This document shows, piece after piece, positions 14,665-23,410 of a stretch of 34,381 nt of DNA (its first letter is position 1; each line of letters opens with the position of its first letter). The notes beneath the pieces were generated by a model. It searched no databases, had not been told where the DNA came from, and worked only from the letters and a program-made list of their open reading frames with translations. Position numbers and translations under genes: made by a program. Origin of the DNA: Opitutaceae bacterium (lineage in GTDB: Bacteria > Verrucomicrobiota > Verrucomicrobiia > Opitutales > Opitutaceae); the NCBI GenBank assembly GCA_947474995.1, contig CANJNJ010000047.1:1-34381 (forward strand), given 5' to 3'.

Positions 14665-15908
14665 AGTCCCCCCGCCTCGCTTCCCTTTGGCTTCTGGCCG
14701 GCGTGACCCTGGCGCGGGGCGCCGGTGACTTGCTGGATCGCGTGCAGGACGTCTTGACGTGGAGTGTGCTGGAGGATCGGATGCGCGCGCGGGTGAGCGG
14801 CACCATTGATGCGGAGCAGTACGATTTGCAGCGGCCCGTGCCGGGAGTCATTCAGACGGCGGGTTCGACGCTGTTCAGTCCGCGACTAGCGGTGTTTCTC
14901 GACGCCCAGTTTGGGCGCCACGTCTACGCCTTCGCCCAGGCCCGGGCTGACCGCGGATTTGATCCCGGCCAGGAAAAATTCCACGCCCGGCTGGACGAAT
15001 ACGCGGTGCGATTTACGCCGTGGCGCGATGGGCGCCTGAGTGTTCAGGCCGGGCGGTTTGCGACGGTCATCGGGAGCTGGACGGCGCGGCATGGCTCGTG
15101 GAGCGATCCGTTCGTGACCGCGCCGCTGCCCTACGAAAATCTGACCGGGGTCTGGGATGCGGAGGCGGCGCGTTCCAGCACCGCCCTGCTGGCGTGGTCG
15201 CATGTGCGCCCGGGGCTTCCGGCGGCAATTGCTGCGACGGAAAAGAAACTGCGGATTCCGATTATCTGGGGCCCTAGTTATGCCGCCGGGGTCGCGGCGT
15301 CGGGAGCGCTCGGACGCTTCACGTACGCGATGGAGTGGAAAAATGCCTCACTCTCTTCCCGCCCGGAGACGTGGAGCGAGATTGACGGCGACTGGGCGCA
15401 TCCGACGATGAGCGCGCGCCTCGGCTACCGGCCGAACGAAATGTGGAATTTCGGCGTGTCGGCGAGCGATGGCACTTATCTGCGCCCCAGCGCCCTGCGC
15501 ACGGTCGTCCCGGGACACCGGTTGGGCGAGTATCGCGAGCGCGTGCTGGGGCAGGACATCAGCTTTGCGTGGCATTACCTGCAGGTGTGGACCGAAATCT
15601 ACACGACGCGTTTTGCAATCCCGCTCGTCGGCTCCGCGGACACGCTGGCCTACTTTGTCGAGACGAAGTACAAGCTGACCCCGCAGTTCTTCGCCGCGGT
15701 GCGCTGGAATGAGCAGCTTTTTTCGACGATCCCGGATCGCGCCGGCCCGGTCAGGTGGGGACACGACGTGTGGCGCGTCGACTTCGCCCCCGGCTACCGC
15801 TTCACCCCCCACACCCAGCTAAAGGTGCAATACAGCCTGCAACACGGCGACAGCGGCGCCCGGGACTACACGCGCACGCTCGCCACCCAATTCACGGTAC
15901 GATTCTAG
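14661..15908 (+). CDS. Outer-membrane beta-barrel, porin-like
   Basis: The 415-residue protein has an N-terminal signal peptide (LASLWLLAGVTLARG), then many amphipathic strands with aromatic girdles (HVYAFAQARADR, LSVQAGRFATVIG, RFTYAMEWKNA). It ends QFTVRF with terminal Phe, the classic BamA-recognised end. This is a porin-like barrel; the substrate is unknown. It is the fourth gene of the response regulator-cupredoxin-kinase operon, linked by a 4-base overlap. It may therefore be the transport output or a co-sensor component for the ligand handled by the cupredoxin. That link is inference from the operon only. Confidence 0.8.
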   Translation: MKSPRLASLWLLAGVTLARGAGDLLDRVQDVLTWSVLEDRMRARVSGTIDAEQYDLQRPVPGVIQTAGSTLFSPRLAVFLDAQFGRHVYAFAQARADRGFDPGQEKFHARLDEYAVRFTPWRDGRLSVQAGRFATVIGSWTARHGSWSDPFVTAPLPYENLTGVWDAEAARSSTALLAWSHVRPGLPAAIAATEKKLRIPIIWGPSYAAGVAASGALGRFTYAMEWKNASLSSRPETWSEIDGDWAHPTMSARLGYRPNEMWNFGVSASDGTYLRPSALRTVVPGHRLGEYRERVLGQDISFAWHYLQVWTEIYTTRFAIPLVGSADTLAYFVETKYKLTPQFFAAVRWNEQLFSTIPDRAGPVRWGHDVWRVDFAPGYRFTPHTQLKVQYSLQHGDSGARDYTRTLATQFTVRF

Positions 15909-15960
15909 TCGTGCGAGCGAAGCATTCTGATTCCTATCCGACCCACCAGGTCGCCTTCCC

Positions 15961-17766
15961 ATGAAATTGCCGGTATTCATTTATTCCCGCCTGTCGTGGT
16001 TCCATGTGCCGTTGGGCCTGCTCGTCGCGTTTTTGCAGCGGACGCCGGCCGCGCGTTTTCTGGTCGCCGGGGACCTCGCCCGAATTGCCTCCCCGGCGGG
16101 TCAACTGGTCCCGGCTATCACGACGGTCGTGGCCCTCGGGGCGATTGATTCCCTCGCGGGGGCCACGGCCTTTGTCGGGGTGACGAATCCGGTGGTGGGC
16201 CGCGTGGGCACGCCGCTGCAAATTGGATTTACCTACACCGGCGCACCGACGGAACCGACCAATTTCAAGCTCGTCAGTGGTGCCTTGCCGCCGGGGCTTA
16301 ATTTCATTCCGGCCCCGGTCGGTGCGACGATCCCGTCGGGACGCCCGGTCATTGCCGGCACGCCGACCCAGTCCGGAAATTTCACGATCCGGGTGCAAGG
16401 TTTCGATGCCGTCGGCTACACCACGGACCCCCTCGAACCGCTGCCGACGATCGTGTTTCAAATTGCCGCGGCGGCGGCCGCGGCGCCGGCAATCACTGCG
16501 TCCCCGCTGGCCCAGACGGTTAATGTGGGGGCAACCGTGGTTTTTTCAGTGCAGGCGACGGACGCCCAGAGCTATCAGTGGCGCAGGAATGGCGCGGCGA
16601 TCATCGGCGCAACGAGTTCAAGCCTCACGCTTACGAATGTGCAGACCTCGGATTCCGGGAGCTACTCGGTCGCGGTGTCAAATCCGGTTGGCTCGACGGT
16701 CAGCGCCGAGGTTGGGCTCGTCGTGACACTGGCAAATACTCTGCCAGTCGTCGTCGCGCCGCCCGCCAGCCAGTCGGTTGGGGTCGGTGGCTCGGTGGCG
16801 TTTAATGCGGCGGCGACCGGCGGTGCGACCTGGCAGTGGCAGGCCAACGGCACGGCCATCCCGGGCGCAACGGGCGCGACCCTGACGGTGAACAATGTCG
16901 GCCCCGCCGGCGCGGGGCTCTACACTGTGACCTCAACCAACAACATCGGCGCGACCGTCAGCCCGGCGGCCATCCTCGGCCTCACCAGCACCTCCAAATT
17001 GATCGGGGCCGGCACGGAGTTTCCGGACATCTTTCACCCGGGCACGGGTTTCACTTACGATCAGGTGCTGCTCGGTGGCGGCGCGGCCAGTGTCACGGCC
17101 GACCCCGGACAGATTCTCCGGATGTCGTATATCGATCTCAACGACGACATCGTGCAGGTCGAATTTTCCGGCGCGGGCACACTGACGCTGGTGCTCGACA
17201 ACGTCTCCGGGCCGGCGGCACCGCAGAAATACAACCAGACTACGGTTTATATGAAAGGCCACGCCGGCATCGTGCTGGCCGGAGCCAACGCGACCACGAA
17301 CCTGACCGTGTTCAGTGTTGGTCGCCTCACCAGCGGCAACCCGGACCTCTTTAAGGATGTGCCTTACGACGGCGTGGCCGACCTCGCATTCATCGCGATC
17401 GCGAGTACCGACGGAAAATTTGGCGGGCTGCGGGCGGCCGACGCCAGTTTCTTTGCGGCCAAGGGCCTCACCGGGGTCTATGCGCCCAATGTGCAGTTTA
17501 CCGGTCCGGTGTTTGTGAATGACATCGCCGCGTCCGGCAACGCGACCCCCGTGCTGATCCTGGGCTCAGGCAGCGACGTGCGCATCACGGGCGGAGACCT
17601 GCTCCAGACGAATAACCGGGCCGTGCAGGTGAATGGGATTACGCAGCTGAAATTCACCGCCGGCAGCAACTCCCATGGGGTCGGTTTCAGCGCGCAAATC
17701 AACCGGGCCCGCCTCGAAATGAACGGCGTGGATGTGACGAATCAAATTGTGGTGCCCTCCCCGTAG
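15961..17766 (+). CDS. Secreted Ig-like repeat protein with unusual long N-terminal region
   Basis: The 601-residue protein has a long N-terminus of about 68 residues containing two hydrophobic stretches (VPLGLLVAFLQ and AITTVVALGAI) before DSLAGA, rather than a simple signal peptide. Then come a putative-Ig domain (about 70-175, with SGALPPGL and IAGTPTQSGNF) and two Ig-like domains (about 180-260 and 262-340) with QSYQWRRNG and TWQWQANG cores. A C-terminal domain (345-601) is rich in beta strands, and I do not recognise it. It ends at TAG 17764-17766. It is likely surface-located or secreted. It lies between the two T2SS gene blocks and could be a client, which is unproven. Confidence 0.7.
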   Translation: MKLPVFIYSRLSWFHVPLGLLVAFLQRTPAARFLVAGDLARIASPAGQLVPAITTVVALGAIDSLAGATAFVGVTNPVVGRVGTPLQIGFTYTGAPTEPTNFKLVSGALPPGLNFIPAPVGATIPSGRPVIAGTPTQSGNFTIRVQGFDAVGYTTDPLEPLPTIVFQIAAAAAAAPAITASPLAQTVNVGATVVFSVQATDAQSYQWRRNGAAIIGATSSSLTLTNVQTSDSGSYSVAVSNPVGSTVSAEVGLVVTLANTLPVVVAPPASQSVGVGGSVAFNAAATGGATWQWQANGTAIPGATGATLTVNNVGPAGAGLYTVTSTNNIGATVSPAAILGLTSTSKLIGAGTEFPDIFHPGTGFTYDQVLLGGGAASVTADPGQILRMSYIDLNDDIVQVEFSGAGTLTLVLDNVSGPAAPQKYNQTTVYMKGHAGIVLAGANATTNLTVFSVGRLTSGNPDLFKDVPYDGVADLAFIAIASTDGKFGGLRAADASFFAAKGLTGVYAPNVQFTGPVFVNDIAASGNATPVLILGSGSDVRITGGDLLQTNNRAVQVNGITQLKFTAGSNSHGVGFSAQINRARLEMNGVDVTNQIVVPSP

Positions 17767-17768
17767 CG

Positions 17769-17783
17769 CCGGTCTCCGACCGG
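17769..17783. repeat. Short hairpin just after the Ig protein stop
   Basis: CCGGTC-TCC-GACCGG forms a 6-base stem with a 3-base loop two bases after the TAG stop. It lacks a T-run and is more like a REP-type repeat than a terminator, though it may stabilise the mRNA 3-prime end. Confidence 0.5.
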
Positions 17784-17790
17784 TGGCGAT

Positions 17791-17943
17791 TAATTCAGAA
17801 GCCAGAAAGCCAGGATTCGATCGCGGCGGCAGGATTTCGCTGGGAGACGCGGAGAAAACCAATCCAAGGCAGTTGGCCTTTGCCGGGCCTCCGCGTTCTC
17901 CGCGACTCCGCGTGCCGCGGTTTGCCTCCTGACTTCTGAATTC
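17791..17943. repeat. Composite repeat region: family A arms around family C
   Basis: This spacer between the Ig protein and gspF contains no gene. TAATTCAGAAGCCAGAAAGC at 17791-17810 and the inverted CCTGACTTCTGAATTCCT at 17926-17943 are family A arms. They enclose a family C element (17847-17914) that starts ACGCGGAGAAAA and ends GTTCTCCGCGACTCCGCGTG. Family C recurs at 28097-28161 and family A at 24951-24990 and 25781-25805. Confidence 0.7.
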
Positions 17944-17951
17944 CTATCCGA

Positions 17952-19211
17952 TCACCGCGCCATGTTGAAACTCGCGCTGACCTGAAACACGGCGCTCACG
18001 ATCGAGAAGGCGATGAAACCGACAAAAATGAAGACGGCCATCAGCACGCCGCTGGCGATCACCTTGGTGAACATGTTGAGCTGATTCGCGATCAACTTTT
18101 GGTAGGCATTCGCGATTTGCTTCAGGCTCGGCACCACGTTGCCGGTGTTCTCGCCCACCGCGAGGCGGTCGAGCACGAGATCAGGAAAACATCCGGTCCG
18201 CGTCAGGGCCACGGACAGCGCCTCGCCCTCGAGCACGCGCGCGGTGGCGGTGTTGAACGCGGCGCGGTGCACACGATTGTCGATTTGCTTTTCCGTCATC
18301 CGCAGGGCCTCCGCCGCGGTGATGCCATTCTCGAGCAGCACCGACAGCGTCTGGCTGAAGGACAGCACGGTGCGTGCGACGGAGAACGGCCCGAGCAGCG
18401 GCAGTTTGAGGGCCCACGCGTCAGTGACCACGCGGCCCGCCTCGGTTTGGCGCCAGCGCCAGAAGGAAATCCCCCCGAAGACGGCGGCGATCGCCACGAT
18501 CAGGCCGTAGTGGATCGTGAAGTTCGAGAAACCGATGAGGATCCGGGTCGAAGCGGGCATCTTGCCGCCGAGCGACGCGAGCAGGCCTTGCAGGCGGGGC
18601 AGCAGGAAGAAGAGGAAAAACAGAATCACGCCGCCGGACACGAACACCATGAAGATGGGGTAGGCCATCGCGGTCAGTAGCTGCCGCTTCAATTCCTTTT
18701 GGTCCGTGAGGTGCGTGATGAGCCGGGCGAGCGTGTCGTTCAGCGAACCCGTCGCTTCGCCCGCCTGGATTAGATTCGTAATGGACCCATCGAAGACGGC
18801 GGGGAAATTGTCCATCGCCCGTGACAGGGGGGCGCCCTCGCTGATTTGCTCCCAGATGCCCGCGCAGAGCGCGCGCAGCCGCGGATCTTTGATCCGCACC
18901 GACAGCAATCGTACCGCCTCGCCGGCTGACAGCCCGCTGGTGGCGAGGTCGTAGAGGGCTTCGAGAAACGGGAGACACTCTGTGCGGTTCGGCGTAGCCG
19001 CTGCCATCCGGGCGGTTCGCGCCGGACTGCTCGACGCCGATTTGGACGTTTTGGCCCTGGTCGCGCCCGCCCCGGCGGTTTCGGTTACGGACAAGACCTG
19101 CAAATTCCGCGCGCCGAGAATCCGCAGCGCGTCCTTGCGCGCGGGCGCCTCCAACTCGGCGGTGACGGTTTGGCCCGTTTGATCACGGGCGGTGTAAGCG
19201 AACCGGGCCAT
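17952..19211 (-). CDS. gspF: Type II secretion inner-membrane platform protein GspF
   Basis: The 419-residue protein starts MARFAYTARDQTGQTVTAELEA, a typical GspF/PilC beginning, here given only as its family-like opening. It has two T2SSF four-helix domains (about 85-205 and 290-410). Three transmembrane helices lie near 175-200, 230-250 and 390-412. Motifs include LSAGEAVRLL, FSQTLSVLLENGI and GENTGNVVPSL. It carries an unusually Ala/Ser/Thr/Lys-rich linker at about 48-75 between the N-terminal strand domain and the first helical domain. It begins 3 bases after the gspE stop as the last gene of the gspDEF operon. Confidence 0.95.
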   Translation of the reverse strand: MARFAYTARDQTGQTVTAELEAPARKDALRILGARNLQVLSVTETAGAGATRAKTSKSASSSPARTARMAAATPNRTECLPFLEALYDLATSGLSAGEAVRLLSVRIKDPRLRALCAGIWEQISEGAPLSRAMDNFPAVFDGSITNLIQAGEATGSLNDTLARLITHLTDQKELKRQLLTAMAYPIFMVFVSGGVILFFLFFLLPRLQGLLASLGGKMPASTRILIGFSNFTIHYGLIVAIAAVFGGISFWRWRQTEAGRVVTDAWALKLPLLGPFSVARTVLSFSQTLSVLLENGITAAEALRMTEKQIDNRVHRAAFNTATARVLEGEALSVALTRTGCFPDLVLDRLAVGENTGNVVPSLKQIANAYQKLIANQLNMFTKVIASGVLMAVFIFVGFIAFSIVSAVFQVSASFNMAR

Positions 19212-19214
19212 GGC

Positions 19215-21359
19215 TTAGCTGTCGGTCACGGTGATGACCCGCAACACTTCGTCGAAGCTCGTAGAGCCGTTCCGGATTTTTTCCCAGCCGCTCTGCCCGA
19301 GGGTTCGCATGCCGTGCTTGCGGGCGCATTCGGCGAGCGTTCGCGTGCTCTCGCGCTTCAGCACGAGTTCGTGCATTTCGTCGTTGAGTCGGAAGATTTC
19401 GAAGATCCCGATCCGGCCGCGGTAACCGGTGCCGCGGCACCGGTCGCAACCCACCGGCGCATTGAGCACGTCGACCCCTTCTGCCCCCGCGGGATCGCAC
19501 CCGAGGATCGCGAGATTCTCGAGCAGCTTGACCCGCGGAATCGGCGCCGGCTTCGCGCATTCGCTGCAGAGGCGCCGCACCAGCCGTTGCGCAATCACGA
19601 GCTCAATCGCGGAGGCGACGAGGAAAGGCTCGATGCCCATGTCGACCAGGCGGGTGATCGCGCCCGGCGCATCGTTCGTGTGCAACGTCGAAAACACCAA
19701 GTGACCGGTGAGCGAGGCCCGGATGGCGATCTCGGCCGTGTCTTTGTCGCGGATTTCGCCGACCATGATCACGTCGGGATCCTGGCGCAGCACGTGGCGG
19801 AGCGCGTCGGCGAAAGTCAGCCCGATTTCCGGGCGAACCTGCATCTGGTTCACGCCGGGCACCTCATATTCAATCGGATCCTCGATCGTAATGATGCGCA
19901 GGTCGGTGGAATTGATCTTCCGCAGGAACGCATTCAACGACGTCGATTTGCCGGAGCCCGTCGGGCCGGTGACGAGAATGATGCCGTGCGGATAGTCCAG
20001 GATGGTGGTGATCTGGTCCTGCTCGGACGGACTCATGCCGAGCCGATCCATCGTGTACGCCTCCTTCTTCTGATTCAGCAGGCGGAGCGAAATCGATTCG
20101 GCGTAAATCGTCGGGACGGTCGAGACGCGGATGTCGAGCGTGACGCCGTTGGCCTTGAAATTGATGCGGCCGTCCTGCGGCAGGCGCTTTTCCGAAATGT
20201 TCATTCGCGCCATGATTTTCAGACGCGAGATGATGGCGTCCTGAAAGCGCAGCAGGTTTTCGGGGACGGGCACCGGCACGAGCAGACCATCCACGCGGTA
20301 GCGAATCCGCAGCTGGCCCTCCTGCGGCTCGAAGTGGATGTCCGTCGCCTGATCTTCGATCGCTTGCGAAATGACATCGGTCACGAAGCGCACGACCGCT
20401 GCATCCTCGTCGACGATTTCCTCGGCTTCCTTCAGCGCCTCGGGTGCGACATAGCCGTCATCGGTGTCCTCGAGCGACCCGGAGCCGACGCCGAAATTCT
20501 CGATGATGAGCTGGTGGACGCGCTCGGGCACGGCCAGGTGCCACACGAGCGGCCGCGGCGTAAAGGTGCGCAGCCAGTCGGTCATCGTCGCGTCGGGCAG
20601 CCAGGCCGTCGCCAGATGCAGCGGGGCGTTGGCTTGGGGAAAGGGCGGCGCCGAAGCGCCGGGCCCGGTTGGACGAAACTTGATCGGGATGATTTGGTAC
20701 TCGTGCACCAGTCGCGCCGGGAGCAGCCCGCGCGCGTCGGGGTCGGTCTCGAGATTGGTGGCGATGTCGAGGCCGGCGGCCGTGGCCAGCTTGCCGAGCA
20801 CTTCGGTTTCCGGCCGCGCCAGGCCTTGCGCCAGCACCTCGAGACGCTTTTCCCGGGTCGCCTCGCCGATGGCCTGCCGCTGCGCCTCGGTCAACGTGCC
20901 GGCCAGCATGGCGGGCAAGGATTCCGGTTCGGGCACGTGGACGGTCCGAAGGTGGCTCGCGAAAAAGATTCCGCCGCTGGACACCATCTCCACCGCCGCG
21001 ATCACCGACTCGAGCGGTTCGGATTTTGCGACGTAGCCGTGAACGCCGAGCGACATCAGTTCGGCCGGTAGCTGCTCGCGCGAGCCGCCCGTGAGCACGA
21101 GGATCTTTATCCCCGGCAGGTTGCGACGCACCTCCCGGACGATGTCCATCCCCCTGACGTCGGGCAGCATCAGATCGACGATGAGAAGGTCGGGGGTCTC
21201 CTGGCGGACAAAATCGAGGCCAGCCTGGCCCAGGGCAAAATCGCCAATGATTTCGATGCCTTTGACTTTGGCCACGGCGGACCGGAGCAATTGGCGAAAC
21301 AGCGCGTCATCTTCGATGAGCACGGCGCGTTGCTCGCGCATGCTGGATGGCGCCTTCAC
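19215..21359 (-). CDS. gspE: Type II secretion ATPase GspE with N-terminal receiver domain
   Basis: The 714-residue protein has a CheY-like receiver domain at 10-125, with D17/D18, phospho-acceptor D62 in VDLMLP, T90 and K112 all present. An MshEN-type N-domain (about 145-215) and an N2 domain follow. The C-terminal RecA-like ATPase has Walker A GPTGSGKS at 465-472, an Asp box, a Walker B segment VIMVGEIRD and a tetracysteine zinc site (CSEC ... CDRC). GspE powers pseudopilus assembly at the inner membrane. Usual GspE proteins are about 500-570 residues; the excess is the receiver. GTG 21359 overlaps the gspD stop, with ATG 21341 as an alternative. No cognate kinase is adjacent. Confidence 0.95.
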   Translation of the reverse strand: MKAPSSMREQRAVLIEDDALFRQLLRSAVAKVKGIEIIGDFALGQAGLDFVRQETPDLLIVDLMLPDVRGMDIVREVRRNLPGIKILVLTGGSREQLPAELMSLGVHGYVAKSEPLESVIAAVEMVSSGGIFFASHLRTVHVPEPESLPAMLAGTLTEAQRQAIGEATREKRLEVLAQGLARPETEVLGKLATAAGLDIATNLETDPDARGLLPARLVHEYQIIPIKFRPTGPGASAPPFPQANAPLHLATAWLPDATMTDWLRTFTPRPLVWHLAVPERVHQLIIENFGVGSGSLEDTDDGYVAPEALKEAEEIVDEDAAVVRFVTDVISQAIEDQATDIHFEPQEGQLRIRYRVDGLLVPVPVPENLLRFQDAIISRLKIMARMNISEKRLPQDGRINFKANGVTLDIRVSTVPTIYAESISLRLLNQKKEAYTMDRLGMSPSEQDQITTILDYPHGIILVTGPTGSGKSTSLNAFLRKINSTDLRIITIEDPIEYEVPGVNQMQVRPEIGLTFADALRHVLRQDPDVIMVGEIRDKDTAEIAIRASLTGHLVFSTLHTNDAPGAITRLVDMGIEPFLVASAIELVIAQRLVRRLCSECAKPAPIPRVKLLENLAILGCDPAGAEGVDVLNAPVGCDRCRGTGYRGRIGIFEIFRLNDEMHELVLKRESTRTLAECARKHGMRTLGQSGWEKIRNGSTSFDEVLRVITVTDS

Positions 21360-23410
21360 TTCGGAAAAATGCGCTCCAACGTGGACTTCGGCGCGGGCTG
21401 ATAGGCCGGATCGAGCTGTTGTTTGATTTCGTCGCGGGTGGGAAGTTGGTCGACGCGATTCATCGTCTCGGCGTTGTCGACGGCGGGCTTGTTGGTCAGC
21501 ACCGTCGGGCGCAGGAAGAAAATGAGTTCCTGATGGCTTTTCTCCTTCGAACGCGAACCAAGCAGGTCGCCGATGAAGGGAATGGGTCCCAGCCGGCTCG
21601 AGCTCTTGGTGTCGGTCTTTTTCTGAAAACCGCCGAGCACGATGATCTCGCCCGTTTTCGCGGTGATGTAGGAGGTCGTCTGGCGCTGGCCGATGATATA
21701 TTGCGTGTTCTGGTCGACCTGGACGGTGCCGATGACGTCCTGCACGTCCTGCACGATATCGAGCTGCACGGAGCCATCGACGCCAATGAACGGCGTGACG
21801 GTCATCGTGGTGCCGATCTGCTGCTGCGCGACGGTCGAACTCGTCGAAAGTCCATTCGCGGCAGCCCCCGCGGCGGCGACCGTGCCGGTCACGACCGGGC
21901 GGGTTTCACCATTGAAGAACTTCGCCTGCTTGCCATGACTCGTGACAATCGCGGGCACGGAAAGGATCGTGTTGTTGCTCTTGCGCGGGGTCGTGTTGAT
22001 CGAAATTTCCGCGGCGAGGTCGAAGTTGCCGGTGACAAAATTGCTGGCACTCGGGCGGGTCACCGTGCCATTGGTCACGCTGAGCGTGGCCGGCGAACCA
22101 AACGTGCCGTTGAAGCCCACGAGCTTGTCGCCGTCCAGCTTGAGGCCCAGCGCGCTGATGCCAGTCTGGCTGTTGTCGGTGATGGTGACTTCCGCGATGA
22201 CCACCTCGATCCGTACCTGGGCGAGGATGATATCGAGCTTCTGGATCAGCTCCCGAATCAGCCGGATGTCGTCCGTGGTGCCGGAGACCACGACCGAGTT
22301 GCTGCGATCATCGTTCACGACCGTCATGAGGCTGCTGAACTCATTCGAGCCGGTGCCGCCGATGGCGTCGGCGGCAGCCGACACGATATTGGCGGGAACC
22401 GGCCCCGGGGTCGCGGCGGTTAGAGCTTGCGCCACGCCCTGGCCGGGACGCACCGATTGCGAATTGGCCCGCTGGATCGCGCTGGTTTGGCCCGAGATAA
22501 TCTTGCTCAGCACGTTGACGATATCGATGGCCTTCGCGTGATTGAGGGTGATGACCTCGTTGCGGGTGTTAGGATCGGCTTTCACGTCGAGCCGGTCGAT
22601 CAGGTCGTCGAAGAACGCGTGCTGGCGCGGATCGGTGACCAACACGATTTGGTTGGTCCGGTCGTCGGCGCTGTAAGAGGTGGCCTGGCCGAGCTGGATT
22701 TGCAGCGTGCCAGTGAGGATGGTGCGCAGCTTCTGCACCAAGTCGCTCGCCTTGGCGCCATTGCGCAGTTGGTAGAATTTGGGCTTCATCCCGGCCGAAC
22801 TGGGCTTGTCGAGCTGCTGCAGGAGGAGTTCGACGCGCTGCAGATTGCTGACGCTGTCGGTGATGAGGGCAGCGTTGGCGTTCTGGAGCTGGACCGGGCC
22901 GCCGTAGAACGGATTGAGGATACCCTGAAGGAGTGGGACGACTTCAGCCACGCGCATGAACTCGAGCTGGAAAATCTTGGTGGCGACCTTGCCGCTCGCC
23001 GGTTGGTCGAGCGCGGAGCCGGAGATCATCTCCGGTGCCTCCTGTCGGGCGCTTTGCAGGGCGACGACCTTGAGGAAGCGTTCGCCCATCGGGGCCACGC
23101 CGACGCCGTTGAGTGCCAGTACGGTCTCGATGGCAAGAATCGCCTCGGACTTGGGCATCGGCTTCGTGAAACGGAGATTGTAGGTGGCCGTCGGCAGCGC
23201 GGCCGGGCGGAGAATCGTGCGGCCGGTGTAGATTTCGAGAGCGCTCAGAACCGTGTCGATGTCCGCGTCCGGCAGCTTGATCTGAACGAGTTCATCCTCT
23301 GGTTTGGCGGCGGCCGGCGCGGCCGCGGCGGGGGGCGTCTGGGCGCGCACGGCAAAAACCAACGTGGAGGAGAGCACCAGCAGCCAAAGTCGGGCGAAAC
23401 GCGGAGTCAT
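21356..23410 (-). CDS. gspD: Type II secretion outer-membrane secretin GspD
   Basis: The 684-residue protein has a signal peptide (LWLLVLSSTLVFAVRA) and an Ala/Pro-rich spacer. An N0-like domain follows (about 40-130, VQIKLPDADIDTVLSAL), then repeated KH-like N domains (IFQLEFMRVAEVVPLL, FYQLRNGAKASDLVQKL, VITLNHAKAIDIVNVL). The C-terminal secretin core includes VRIEVVIAEVT, TGEIIVLGGF and VPFIGDLLGS-type elements and ends in HQELIFFLRPTVL. It forms the outer-membrane exit gate. A Gln/Ser/Ala-rich insert lies in the third N domain (about 305-350). It is first gene of the operon and divergent from aroC. No lipobox or pilotin-binding S-domain is evident. Confidence 0.95.
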   Translation of the reverse strand: MTPRFARLWLLVLSSTLVFAVRAQTPPAAAAPAAAKPEDELVQIKLPDADIDTVLSALEIYTGRTILRPAALPTATYNLRFTKPMPKSEAILAIETVLALNGVGVAPMGERFLKVVALQSARQEAPEMISGSALDQPASGKVATKIFQLEFMRVAEVVPLLQGILNPFYGGPVQLQNANAALITDSVSNLQRVELLLQQLDKPSSAGMKPKFYQLRNGAKASDLVQKLRTILTGTLQIQLGQATSYSADDRTNQIVLVTDPRQHAFFDDLIDRLDVKADPNTRNEVITLNHAKAIDIVNVLSKIISGQTSAIQRANSQSVRPGQGVAQALTAATPGPVPANIVSAAADAIGGTGSNEFSSLMTVVNDDRSNSVVVSGTTDDIRLIRELIQKLDIILAQVRIEVVIAEVTITDNSQTGISALGLKLDGDKLVGFNGTFGSPATLSVTNGTVTRPSASNFVTGNFDLAAEISINTTPRKSNNTILSVPAIVTSHGKQAKFFNGETRPVVTGTVAAAGAAANGLSTSSTVAQQQIGTTMTVTPFIGVDGSVQLDIVQDVQDVIGTVQVDQNTQYIIGQRQTTSYITAKTGEIIVLGGFQKKTDTKSSSRLGPIPFIGDLLGSRSKEKSHQELIFFLRPTVLTNKPAVDNAETMNRVDQLPTRDEIKQQLDPAYQPAPKSTLERIFPK

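Noticed and set aside
19170-21071. A 633-codon plus-strand open frame opposite gspE
   Set aside because: It is rich in Arg, Asp, His and Gly, without domains; it is the codon-bias shadow of gspE.
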